Source of the DNA: Gerris lacustris | Taxonomy: Eukaryota; Arthropoda; Insecta; Hemiptera; Gerridae | Direction: 5' to 3' | Length of the DNA: 64,000 bases | Assembly (NCBI GenBank): GCA_951217055.1 | Contig: OX578276.1 | Location: forward strand, 62,061,307 to 62,125,306 | In this document: piece by piece, positions 24,451-35,202 of the stretch | How positions within the stretch are numbered: position 1 is the stretch's first letter | Layout: every line of letters begins with the position of its first letter | Notes under the pieces: model-generated | What the model saw: the letters and a program-made list of their open reading frames with translations, nothing else | The model's database searches: none | Told to the model about the DNA's origin: nothing | Position numbers and translations under genes: made by a program

Positions 24451-25569
24451 CTAAAACTTAAAAATTGTGCTGGCGTAATCGTTTTCCCTCGTTTTCCGCC
24501 ACATAAAACAAGGGGTTTTTTTTTTTTTTTTTTTTTTTTTTACATATAAAAAGAGAAACTGAATATTCCTGGTACGTTCTTGATTTCTTCCCGATAATAC
24601 CCATCCAAATTTAGAATTAATTAAAAATAACCCTTCTTTAATTTCAAATTTTTCTAAATTTAAAGATTTAAAATAATAATAATTTCCAATTAATAATCCA
24701 ATTTTAGGATCATAGTTAACTAAATCTGGATTGTCAGCAAATGTCGGATATTTATAATTAAATTTTATTTCATCTAATTCTGTAAATGCTGAATTTTCTA
24801 TTATACTAAGTACTACGTTTGCATATATCAGAGAGTAAGAGCCATCAACTAATTTGATTTGAAATTTGCCAACATGTGATTTTATATTTTTTGGTTTTGA
24901 CGAATTAAATAAACAGACAGAGGCATATTCCTCTCGTAAGTATGGCAGTCCAAGATTTTTAGCTACTTGTTCTTTCACTGTCATGCAACCTCCCTGGCCA
25001 CCACTATCTAACAATACATGTGTGTTAGCTGTGCAATCATTCTCAGAACTAGGTAAAGTTACTGTGGCAGTTTGCATAGAAACTTTACACTCAATCTCTT
25101 TCTCAATAGAATCTTTAGAGTTTATTTTTCTATTTTCAGGTGAAACTACCGCTACTATTTCCTCCTCCTTCTCCGTGTTCTTTAATATTTTTGGCAACTT
25201 AGTTGGTGCGGTATTATTATTATTATTTTTTGAATTTCTATTTGGAATGACATTTCCTCTTTCCCTAGATTCAATTAGATTAGTTAATTCTACTGTTATG
25301 TCAATACTGTCTAACTTTAACTCCATATAGCCCTCTACATCATTTCCAAATTTTTCTGTTTCTTCTGAATTTATTTGAGAAGCTGTATCAAGATCCTTAA
25401 CTAAAGTAATAAATGTTTCTGTGTGTTTTACTATCTTTCCTAATAGATTTTTAGCCTCATCTACTGTTTCATCTTCCCTATTTCCTTCCAACCATAATCT
25501 AGCTGTATCTATATGATTTTCTAATCTATTCTTTACTGGTCCTAAAGCTCTACGAATACTATATGCCAT
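24451..25569 (-). CDS. Truncated BEL/Pao Gag-protease protein
   Basis: 372 residues. The N-terminal about 115 residues look like the start of a Pao-type Gag; an Asn-rich, then Glu/Lys-rich linker follows where the main Gag domain is expected. Residues about 183-328 match the Pao retropeptidase (A17/DUF1758) region: LLDSGGQ at 186-192 carries the catalytic Asp, and GLFLINSKFGWVLSGR near 313-328 is the family's conserved C-terminal block. The normal protein would continue into reverse transcriptase. Here it runs into an A-tract-encoded poly-Lys stretch (residues about 344-351) and then an unrelated or frame-shifted tail. I infer an internal deletion, perhaps with a poly-A-like join at 24515-24541. 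Confidence 0.8.
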   Translation of the reverse strand: MAYSIRRALGPVKNRLENHIDTARLWLEGNREDETVDEAKNLLGKIVKHTETFITLVKDLDTASQINSEETEKFGNDVEGYMELKLDSIDITVELTNLIESRERGNVIPNRNSKNNNNNTAPTKLPKILKNTEKEEEIVAVVSPENRKINSKDSIEKEIECKVSMQTATVTLPSSENDCTANTHVLLDSGGQGGCMTVKEQVAKNLGLPYLREEYASVCLFNSSKPKNIKSHVGKFQIKLVDGSYSLIYANVVLSIIENSAFTELDEIKFNYKYPTFADNPDLVNYDPKIGLLIGNYYYFKSLNLEKFEIKEGLFLINSKFGWVLSGRNQERTRNIQFLFLYVKKKKKKKKTPCFMWRKTRENDYASTIFKF

Positions 25570-25905
25570 ACTAAATTCACTATTCCCAGTAAATATGAAA
25601 GAAAATTAAGGGAAAACGACCACTTAAGCGACTATTTAAATTTTAGATAAATTTATACTTATGATCTCGAAACGGCTTATCTTCTTTGAATGAAGTTTTG
25701 AATTTGATCTTCTAGAGTTTCTTCTTTGATCTCAAGTGATTAACTGTTCTGCTAAATTTCTGTTTCAATTTTTTTTCACTTTAAACGTTTTGTTGCACAA
25801 TTAGAAATTTAATTTTAATTTTTATTTATTTATTATTTAAACTGTCATTCACTAAACTTTCAAATTAAAACTTTCTACTAAATTAACATTCACTGGTCGT
25901 TTTTT

Positions 25906-25975
25906 CCTCTGCTAACATTTGTCCTGATCGTATTCCTCTGCTACCATTTGTCCTGATCGTTTTCCTCTGCTACCA
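25906..25975 (-). repeat. Triplicated tRNA-iMet primer-binding-site motif
   Basis: CCTCTGCTACCA (plus strand) occurs at 25964-25975 and 25935-25946, and with one change at 25906-25917, in exact 29-bp steps. Only the copy touching the LTR is the expected primer-binding site. Confidence 0.75.
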
Positions 25976-26153
25976 TTTGTCGTACTCCGACAATCTTTTA
26001 ACTATATAATAAGAATAAAACTAATTCTTTTGGCTTTCAAACAACAACTCAAATGATTTTATTTTATCATAAACAAGTCAAAAAGAACAAGTTAAGAAAA
26101 ATACTATGTTTAAACAATTAAATGTACTATGTCATATCTTGACATATGACACA
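25976..26153 (-). repeat. 5' LTR of the BEL/Pao element
   Basis: 178 bp, same sequence by eye as the 3' LTR, which suggests a recent insertion. Confidence 0.85.
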
Positions 26154-26290
26154 GGGGTACGGGGTACAAAAGTCAAAATAGTATAAATCCTTTATGATGA
26201 ATGTCGTTGGATAGCTCTTTAGCTTCTTTGTTATAATCACTTGTCATATTTTTTTCATTTAAGAGGGGGATAAAATGGAAAAACAGGAAT
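26154..26290 (-). repeat. Diverged inverted fragment of the Helentron-like family
   Basis: The reverse complement resembles the middle of the family copies at 2312 and 22495 (the part from the CCATTTTACCCCC motif to the TGTGTACC motif), with many differences. It carries the right-hand GGGGT target duplication of the BEL element. Confidence 0.4.
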
Positions 26291-27422
26291 AAATGGTTTT
26301 AGCTAAAAATTATAAATATTATTATTTTTGATCCGATATGAATGAAAATTGGTATACGTGCTTTATTTGATGTCAGAAAAAAGAATATGAAATAATTTGT
26401 GTGCATTTAGGACTTTGGGTACAAATCGTTGTAAGGGGTGGTTTCTAAGGGTTGAAAAATTGCAAAATAATGAAATTGGTAATGTTTTAGGCAACATCAT
26501 TCATAAATTAAGTCGATATGATAAATTAATCATTTATTTAAGGATAAATATTTTTTTGTACATTAAGGTCTACAAGGGTTGATTTTTAAGGGTTGAAATA
26601 TTTTGAAATTGTGTTCCAAAGTCTAAAGCAATCATATTATTCAACTAATCCAAACAAAATTTCACCCACCTTAAGCGTTAAAATGTTACTTTATAAGTTT
26701 TGATAATTGGGGGTTGTTTTCACCCCTAAAAAATAAACAGCGCCATCGGCATAATATAGATTTTGAAGTAGAAGGGTAAGACGAGCCTAATCCCAAAATT
26801 TTGTGCAAATCAATGAAGGACGAACCAATTGCGAGGTTTTGCTATTTTTGAGCATTATTTACTGGACTACCAAGCACAGTTCAGTTCAGATTGATGATAG
26901 CACCATGTTGAATGTTTCAGGGAAGAAGAGGTTTTATTTAACTTATTTTTCAAATTTGGTTCTGGGGGGGGGGGGCAGTGAGGGGGGAGGGGGTTACATA
27001 TTATTATTGTATACATAGAAATGTTGAATACTCAATTTGATGATAAATCTATTTTATAAGCCCAAAAACACGTTTTTCCGCTATAATCCACTTTTTTTTT
27101 AAATTTGGAATTTTTTCAAAATGCTGTATCACAGTACCTAATGGGTGAAAACAGTCGCATGACCAGTGATTATTATAGGAAATTTGATGCTCTTTAACAT
27201 TGTACTAGTAAAGTGTTTTTGTTTGACGCGTAGTTTTCGAGCTAGAGGCGAAAAACCAAAATATTGGGGTATTTCCCCCATCCCCAAGTTAGCACAAGGG
27301 CCACGAGGTCGAAAACTCAGCATTTGCATCCCAGAGGACCTCTGAGTTACCTGTCAAAAAAATTTTTAAGTTCAAAATACTTTCCAGCTCGACCTAGTTT
27401 TTTCGACCTGGCTCCTGGACTA

Positions 27423-28210
27423 AAGGTAATTCAGTAGAATATTAGTTCCGTCAACAATATTATAATAAAAAATATAGCCCGTGATCTCTTTTTGGATTGG
27501 CTAAAAGTGACGATTTAAATATAGCTAAGATGCTTAACTTAAGGTTTTTATTGATAAAATATTAAATCGATTAGAATATTTAATATTGTTTGGAAGAAGG
27601 CTAACCTGAAAATGTAGCGGCCCAGTTTTTTACGCCTCATCTGTCTTACTTAACTTGACTAACTTACCTATATACATTTTGCTTGTCCTACATTTTACGT
27701 AATATAAGGGATAATGCTTCTCGACCCAGGAAAACATTTTTATTCTTGCTATAGTTTTTTATATATTTTGAAATTTTCTAATATTAATTAATAACATTTG
27801 AAAATAATTATAATAAAAAAATATAACATTGGGCGCCGGTAAGTATGTTTCTTTCCCATTATGCTGTGGAAGTCAGTAATTAAAATATGGAAATTTAAAT
27901 CATATTTATGATTAGAACAGTGCTATTTTAGGATAGTTGTAACCACTTATAGTATTAGCTATATATATACACACGAAACACAAAACTATTTAAAATCATT
28001 ATAATGTTTACTAACTCTTGTAGCTAATATTATAGAAGATATTGAAATTCTACATCTATACTATAACTAGATCTAAATGTATATAAATAACTTACTCAAA
28101 CTTTACTAAAATTTTAAGGGGTGCAAGTTAAATTAGAGGGTTGTGTCGAGTAGATTCTTAATAAGCAGTAATTTCAAGGGTTTGAATCTGGTAATTGCAT
28201 TATTTAATTA
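27423..28210. other. AT-rich noncoding sequence
   Basis: No gene or clear repeat seen between the TA-flanked element and the Gypsy nest. Confidence 0.5.
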
Positions 28211-28410
28211 ATAAGTTGAGTTAGGTTGGAATTTTAAAGGTGTGTGAAAAAATGAAATATATGCTTTAAGCCATATTAATTTCGAAACGTGTCTACCCTT
28301 CGTAAGGTCATCTTCAGTCTGTTTCTGTTTTATTACTGGAACAACCAATTGTTAAATTAATTACAGAAATTATTACAAACTTTTGTTTATATTCAATTAT
28401 TCAATCCTCT

Positions 28411-28510
28411 TATAGCGGTTGAAACTATACTAATTTATATTTTAACATATTTACAATATTATTGACTTATGTCAGTTAATTGTCAATCATGTAGGTACAA
28501 GGTAGCTACA
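28411..28510 (-). repeat. 3' LTR of the Gypsy element
   Basis: 100 bp; begins TGTAGCTACC and ends CCGCTATA on the minus strand. It matches the 5' LTR base for base by eye. It is unusually short for an LTR. Confidence 0.9.
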
Positions 28511-28530
28511 ATATTCCCCCTCCCGCCTCT
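28511..28530 (-). promoter_or_regulatory. Polypurine tract of the Gypsy element
   Basis: On the minus strand AGAGGCGGGAGGGGGAATAT directly abuts the 3' LTR, as required for plus-strand DNA priming. Confidence 0.8.
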
Positions 28531-28547
28531 GTGATGGAAGCATTGAT

Positions 28548-31383
28548 TCAGAGGGCGAAGGTCACTTTCCGGATAGCAGGAGGCTTGCTGTTCGGGAAAT
28601 TTTCACCTCTTAACTCTGCTAAAATATAAGCTGGTTTAAGCCGGTTGATTGATACCCAGACTTCTCTTCCTGGAGTCGAGATTTTATAACCTGTCTCCTT
28701 CCTCTCCAAAATTTTGTGGGGGCCTGAGTAGGATGATTGTAGAGGCCGTTTTACTCCCTCTTCTCTAATAAAAACATGACTGCATGTTTTTAGGTCCTTT
28801 GGGAGGAAGATTTTATGTCCTCCATGATGCGTGCCGGGAACTGGTTTCAGAGACGCCATGATGGAACGGAGTTTATCCGCGAGATCAGTGGAAGGTTGAT
28901 TTGGTATGGTGGATGTCGTGAAAAAGTCACCTGGCAGCCTTAAAGGCATGCCGTAGACCAGTTCGGCAGAGCTTGCTTGTAAGTCTTCTTTGAAGGCGGC
29001 TCTTAGTCCTAGCAAGACAGTGGGTAACGCGTCGGACCACTGAGTCTTGGATTGACATTTCAGTGCAGCTTTTAGTTGACGGTGCATCCGCTCAACCATG
29101 CCGTTCGCTGCTGGATGGTATGCAGTCGTTCTGATTCGTTTGATCCCGAAGAGGTTGTTTAGTGCACGGAAAAGAGAACTTTCAAACTGTCTGCCCTGGT
29201 CAGTTGTCAGTTCCGTAGGCGCTCCGAAACGGCAAATCCAGTGATGATGGAAGTTGTAAGCCACGGTCTCGGCAGTGATGTTTTCAATTGGAATAGCTTC
29301 CGGCCAACGAGTAAAGCGGTCTACACATGTCAGGATGTATCGAAATCCACGTGATGGTGGGAGTGGGCCGACAATGTCGATGTGGACATGCGAGAAACGA
29401 CCTTTGATGGCTGGAAATTGTGTTAGTGGAGCAGAACAGTGTCTGTGTGTCTTTGCCCGTTGACAAGGGATGCAGCTTCGACACCATGTTGCACAATCCT
29501 TCCGCATGCTCGGCCATACAAATCTATCGCACACCATTCTAGTTGTTACTCGATGACTTGGATGAGCAAATCCGTGAATATAATTGAAAATAGCTCTCTG
29601 CATGCTCTTAGGGATGAATGGTCTTACTTTTTTTTCATCAAAGGAACAGTAAATATTCTTGTTAGAATTTGGCAGTGATACGAGTCGTAAGTCAAGAGAT
29701 GTGGTGTTGTTCCTTAAAATTTGTCGTAGGTCATTGTCGTTCTTTTGTTCGTCAGCTAATTGGTCATAATCGATCGTAGATGGGACATTGATTGCTTCGA
29801 CTCTTGATAAAGCGTCGGCGACTACGTTCTCGTCTCCGATTACGTGGCGAATGTCAGTCGTAAATTGTCCTATGAGATCCAAATAGCGCATTTGTCTTGG
29901 TGTAGAACTGTCGGAGACTTGACGAAAAGCAAATGTTAGCGGCTTGTGGTCAGTATAGATTGCAAATTCCCTTCCTTCTAGCATGTGTCTGAAATGTCTA
30001 ACGGCAGAATACATTGCGAGAAGTTCACGATCGTATGTAGAGTACTTTTGCTGTGCGGTGTTAAGCTTTCTTGAAAAGAAGGCTAAAGGTTTTACCACAT
30101 TTTTCTCGAGTTGGTTGAGAACCGCTCCCATCGAAGTGTTTGATGCATCCGTCATGAGTAATAATCGACCCTCTTCTGAAGGGTAGCTGAGTATTGCAGC
30201 ATCACTTAAGCTTTTCTTGCATGCCTCGAACGATTTTTCCAACGTGTCAGTCCAAGCAATAGATGTTCTATCGTTTTTCTTTGCTCCCTTCGTTAGCTCA
30301 ACCAGAGGTGCTTGAATGGCTGAAGCGTGTGGGATAAATCGATGGTAGAAATTAATCAAGGCAAGGAATCGACGCAAGCTCTTGATTGTGTCTGGGCGCT
30401 TATATTCCTTGATCGCGTTAACCTTTTCCGGGAGTGGGCAGATGCCTGAAGCTGTAACTCGCTGTCCGAGGAAATCTACTTCAGTTCGTCCGAAAACACA
30501 TTTTGCAGGATTAAGTGAAAGGCCGTAACTCTGCAATCTCCTGAACACAGTTTTGACATGGTCAATATGTTCATTCTCATCCTTCGAGGCGATAAGGATA
30601 TCATCAATATAAGGAAACGCAAAATTGAGTCCTCGCAGTACCTCGTCTACAAAACGCTGGAATGACTGGCCGGAGTTCCGGAGACCGAAGGGCATTTTAA
30701 CGAATTCATAAAGGCCGAATGGTGTTATGATAGCGGTTTTGTGTACATCTCCAGGTTCCACTGGTATTTGGTGGTAAGCTTTTGTCAAGTCCAGGGTCGA
30801 AAAAATTGTGCATCCTTTAAGGTTTCGAACAATGTCGTGTACGTGAGGGAGAGGGTACCTGTCTGGTACAGTAACTGCGTTCAGCCGTCGAAAGTCTCCA
30901 CATGGTCGCCACTCACCATTTTTCTTTCTCACCATGTGTAGTGCACTAGCCCAGTTACTACTTGAAGGTCGACAGATGCCTTGCTTTATCATTTCATCAA
31001 ATTCTCTTTTTGCGTCCTTTAGTTTGTCTGGAGGTAAGCGTCGAGCCTTTTCGAACACCGGTGGCCCTTTGGTTTCGATATGGTGTGTTGTTGAGTGCTT
31101 CGCTCCACTTAATAACGACGTTCGCATCAAATCAGGGAACTCGTGCAGTAGGCTAGTGTACCTATTAGTGTCGAATCCCTTCATGGAACGTATGGTGACA
31201 GGTGTCCCAATGACGACTGAACCACTTGATGATATCTTGGTCAATGAATCGATTAGACATCCTCTCCGAAGGTCGATGATCAGTCCGTATTTTTGAATGA
31301 AGTCGGCTCCAAGAATCGGTTTTGATACGTCCGCTATGATAAACGTCCAGGGAAAACTGCGTCGTAGACCAATGTCGAGTGTT
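28548..31383 (-). CDS. pol: Gypsy Pol, main part (end of protease, RT, RNase H, integrase)
   Basis: An open frame of 978 codons starts inside the inserted palindrome at 31484; about its first 34 residues are palindrome sequence and native Pol begins at 31383. In that numbering: protease end with ILGADF (57-62); reverse transcriptase about 143-330 with LDLTKAYHQ (Asp232) and the YIDD active site (292-295); RNase H with Asp446, Glu487 and Asp512; integrase zinc finger with His637, His641, Cys671 and Cys674; integrase core Asp703, Asp762, Glu798, an exact DD35E spacing; then a C-terminal tail ending 37 bp before the 3' LTR. All catalytic residues checked are present. The break separates it from its protease N-terminus at 39507-39748, so no full Pol can be made from this copy unless the insert is removed. 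Confidence 0.93.
31378..31383. repeat. Left 6-bp target duplication (AGTGTT) of the palindromic element
   Basis: AGTGTT directly precedes the element end AGTAGTATGGG and is repeated at 39507-39512. Confidence 0.85.
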
Positions 31384-31393
31384 AGTAGTATGG

Positions 31394-31563
31394 GTGGCAC
31401 TATAGTCCGATGGTCCAGATGCAGCATCCCGATCTCGGGGGTGGGGATGACCTGAAGATGAGCAGATGAGTGGGGAATCCCCACTCATCTTCTCATCTTC
31501 AGCTCATCCCCCCACCCCCGAGATCGGGATGCTGCATCTGGACCATCAGCCCATAGTGCCATC
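31394..31563. repeat. Left terminal hairpin of the palindromic element
   Basis: This 170-bp stretch is itself an inverted repeat centred at 31477 (GAGTGGGGAATCCCCACTC), with few mismatches. Each end of the element can therefore fold into a stem of about 80 bp. Confidence 0.8.
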
Positions 31564-31785
31564 CTTACCCCCCTTCCCCCCTCCTTACCCTTCCTGATCC
31601 TCTTGTTTTGACTCATCCTCCTCTTCCCCGCTCATCATCTAATTAGACCCCCCATCTTGATCCCCTTGTTTTGACCCATCCTCCTCTTCCCTATCTCATC
31701 TTCTATTTTGGCCCCCCTCTTCTATTCCGTCTGTCCTGTCCGTCCTCTTTCTTTGTTTATTTCCTTGCCCCCCCCTTCAGTTACG
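31564..31785. repeat. Polypyrimidine tract with about 63-bp internal repeat (left arm)
   Basis: Very C/T-rich. The motif TTGTTTTGACTCATCCTCCT appears twice, about 63 bp apart, with small changes. The mirror polypurine tract lies at about 39100-39325 in the right arm. Confidence 0.65.
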
Positions 31786-31898
31786 GAATTATTATTTTTG
31801 GCTCCCTTTGGCCCTACTTCTGATGTCTCACTAGCCTAGACTCCTACCTCTACGTCACTGGATAGGGGGTCCTTCTCGTACCTTGCCTGTAAAAAATC

Positions 31899-31983
31899 TT
31901 GTGTGTCCTCTGGGAATCGAACCTGCACCTCGAATCACCTTCTGATCCGTAGTCCAACGCCTTACCGAATGCGCCACAAGCCC
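31899..31983 (-). pseudogene. tRNA-like module, left arm (anticodon loop reads ACG)
   Basis: Minus strand: an A-box-like TGGCGCATTCGG, anticodon loop CTACGGA (ACG, Arg), a perfect B box GGTTCGATTCC and a T run downstream. A long variable region (AGGTGATTCGAGG) and poor acceptor and T stems argue against a working tRNA. Mirror copy at 38899-38983. Confidence 0.55.
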
Positions 31984-32424
31984 TGGTTGGTGAAAGGTAC
32001 CTATTAGGTGTATAAGACCATTTTACCTCTCAATGGGGGGTTTTTCAAATTTTCCCTAGAGCTAATTAGTTGTGAAAGTTGAAAGTCCTTTCACCCTCAG
32101 GCGGGGTTTTCGCATAAGACTCCTTTCTCTGCTAACAAGGGTTTTTTGCTACAAATATAATTTCTATAGACTCGTCATAATATGTAATGTTGGAAGAATT
32201 TGAAACCTACCTACCTACCCGGGGAATGTTTCTCGGATCTAGACCTATAGGCCCCCACCTGTCTGGTTTCGAGAAAATATGTCCATTCACCTCTTGGGCC
32301 ATCACCTAGGGGTTTTCGGATAAGATCCCCTCTATTTATTCATATGTAAGGCTCCTATCTGATTTTGAGAAAACATGTGACAACCTTACTATTTCCTCTA
32401 ATTATAATTTATAGTTTTATCAAA

Positions 32425-33215
32425 ATATGTTGTATCGATCGGGTTTGAACCCCCAATCTCATGCTTGAGTTTCTCAGGCCTTCTATCTCTTACTGGCCTT
32501 ACCTACCTTCTCTGATTTTGAGAAAAGATGGATGCCTCTACAGTCCCTACTATGCCCTCTAATTATAAAATCTAGTTTTATCGTAAATATGTTGTACTCT
32601 CCTACAACACAGAGTTTCGAGAAGAGAGCTTTGATAGTTGTATAGAATACTGATAATAATTATTGATATCCGAAGAAAGGGTTTTAGATTGTCAGCCTGT
32701 TATACGCACACATACAGTATTTCAACTATATAACTAAATAATATTAAAGACGCAGTAAGACTTTTATAGTCAATAAATATTTTTATTAAAATACCATACT
32801 GGTTGTACATGGTCATGTACATATTATACCCCGAATTAAACAATAGTAAATGAAAAGCTACCTATTTTCTAATGGTAGTCTTACATGTGTTACAGAAATT
32901 GTGAAAGTATTTTTAAGACTATCACTCTCATTTGAACTACTACTATTTCCTCTAAATATAAATTCTAGTTTTATCATAAATATGTTGTATCGGATGGGGT
33001 TGAACCCTCGATCTCATGGTTGAGTTTCTCAGACTCTTACAATCCTTATCCATTAAACTAAAAATCTATTATATTCTAAACATTTTATAAAATAATTTGA
33101 AGATAAATAGAGATGACTGAAGATGATTGGTTGTGATAAAGATGGTTACAAGTTTTATCACAAATATGTTGTGTCGGATGGGTTTGAAACCCCGACAGCA
33201 AGGTTTAGTTTCTCA
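32425..33215 (-). repeat. Repeated tRNA-like B-box modules in the left arm
   Basis: Three related segments (about 32434-32500, 32982-33055 and 33165-33215) share TGTTGTATCG, a GGGTTTGAACCC-like B box and TTGAGTTTCTCAG. On the minus strand the middle one also has a good A box (TAGTTTAATGG at about 33058) ahead of its B box (GGGTTCAACCCC). Mirror copies occur in the right arm, at about 37690-37910 and 38409-38450. Confidence 0.5.
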
Positions 33216-33970
33216 GATTTTATACATACCTCTCACAGACCTTGCCCATCTTCTCTGGTTTTAAGAAAAGATGTAATAGTAGTGGTAGGGTTTTTAAAAA
33301 CTGTGAGAGGAAAGCCCCCTTGCATAGGTATGACTCACCTAGCTGGGTTTTTAAATTACTTTGTGAGAGAGGATTCATAATATGTTTAACTACAAACATA
33401 ATTTCTAGGCTCATTATAATATGAAATGTGAGAATTTGAATCCTACCTTCCTCGGGATGGTTCTCGAATCTAACCCTAACACTCCCACCCCCTCCGGTTT
33501 CGAGAAAAGATATTTGAAGAAAAGTTTTATTCATATGTGAGGAGTTGAAAGAATGTCCTATCCTCTAGGTTCACCTCTTGGGTTTCTCAGGCCCTGTTAC
33601 CCCTTATTTACTATAATTGTAATATTAACTGATTTGAACTTATGTACTTAGTGTACAAATGGAGAAAGATAAGTCTTGTAAGAACCTAGAGATGTTTATA
33701 GACTGTATACAGTATACAGTAATCTTATTCTATTTTAAAATTTCATAGTTATCATCTTCTTTGGTAAATTATAAAAATAGTAAGTGATATTTGTATAGAT
33801 TGTAGAGCAAAAAAGGATTTTATACTGACTATCCTTAAACATTACCATTCACAATGATGCATTCAACTATAGAATTAGAGAAAATTAAAAATAAATACAC
33901 ACTATAACATTTAAAATGTAAAAACGACTTTTAACAACAAAATTAACAATGTTTGTTCGTATAAGTATCG

Positions 33971-35130
33971 TTCTAAAACATATAATTTCTACTTATGTGC
34001 TAAAATGATGTGTACATTTTCCTCAAATCTAAAGAATTATCGCATTATATGGTAAATTTGATACTATCTTCTATACATTTTCTAAAACAAAAGAAATATT
34101 TGCTTTGTATTTTGCATGTAAAGCTTTCTTCTATATATTATTTATTGCACTTTGTAAAATTAACAAAAATAAGTCAATTAGTTAATGCAAATAATACCGT
34201 GTATCAATGTAAATAATATAATTGTAAAATATTCTATATATTTTTCTTGAACATAAAAGAAATATCTACTTTATTATTAAGCCATTAGAGTATTGAAGTA
34301 GATATTTGTACATATAGTATTATAGTTTAATTTGTAAAGTCAAATAGTTTAACATAATGAGGCTAAGTATTGTTCTAAAACATATAATTTCTACATATAT
34401 GTTAAATTGATGTATACATTTTTCTAAAGTACTATTACATTATGTGGTAAATTTGATAGTATGTCCTATACATTTTCTAAAATAAAAGAAATATCTGCTT
34501 AGTACTATGTAAGTAAAGCTTTTTTTTCATATATTATTTATCGCAATTTGTAAAATTAACAAAAATAGTCAATTAGTTTAATAAAATAATACTGTGAATC
34601 AATGTAAATAATATAATTGTAAAATATTCTATTTACTTTTCTTAAACATAAAAGAAATATCTAATTATTATTATAAATTATTAACCCAATAGTGTGTTAA
34701 AGCAGATATTTGTTCATAGCATTATTGTTTTATCTGTAAAGTCAAACTGTTTAACATAATAAGGCTAAGTTTTGTTCTAAAAGATATAATTTTTACATGT
34801 ATATGTTAAAATGATTTATATATTTTTCTTAAATCTAAAGAATTATCAACTTTATATGGTAAATTTGATAATATGTTCTACACATATTCTAAAATAAAAG
34901 AAATATCTGTTTAGTATTATGAATGTAAAGATTTTTATACATATTATTTGTCACACTTTGTGAAGTTAACAAAACAAAAAGTCAATTAGTTTAACATAAT
35001 TATACTGTACATCTATGTAAATATTATAATTGTTCATAGGTGTTAAGATATTCTATACACTTTTCTCAAACATAAATAAAAAAATATCTACTTGTTATCT
35101 AAAAGTGTTTTGAATGTAAGGCATCTTATA
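33971..35130. repeat. About 402-bp degenerate tandem repeats, left arm
   Basis: The landmark TTCTAAAACATATAATTT recurs at 33971, 34373 and (with one change) 34775, a 402-bp step, for nearly three units. The right arm carries the inverted set minus 247 bp. Confidence 0.75.
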
Positions 35131-35202
35131 TACCAGTCATCACTATTTGTGAAATGAATTATAAAAGCACCGGCCATACTTTTTCCTAGAGTATAATATG
35201 TT

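Larger units (their letters stand above)
23910..26158 (-). mobile_element. Internally deleted BEL/Pao LTR retrotransposon
   Basis: Two 178-bp LTRs (23915-24092 and 25976-26153) are flanked by the 5-bp duplication GGGGT (23910-23914 and 26154-26158). On the minus strand the primer-binding site right after the 5' LTR is TGGTAGCAGAGG, complementary to the 3' end of initiator tRNA-Met. The 1.9-kb interior codes only a shortened gag-protease protein; reverse transcriptase, RNase H and integrase are gone. It needs proteins from an intact relative to move. Confidence 0.85.
21944..27420. mobile_element. Large TA-flanked terminal-inverted-repeat element, host of nested insertions
   Basis: The ends read GTCCAGGAGCCAGG inward from both sides and are flanked by TA (21942-21943 and 27421-27422). 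The inverted arms run about 21944-22420 and 26951-27420 and include a poly-C/poly-G tract near their inner ends. Between the arms lie a Helentron-like copy, a BEL/Pao element and a diverged inverted fragment of the Helentron-like family. No transposase frame was found, so it is nonautonomous or a patchwork. The terminal bases match the smaller foldback at 11806-12381. Confidence 0.65.

Noticed and set aside
31384..31484. First about 34 residues of the long Pol open frame as true Pol N-terminus
   Set aside because: They are encoded by the end of the inserted palindrome, not by the Gypsy element.
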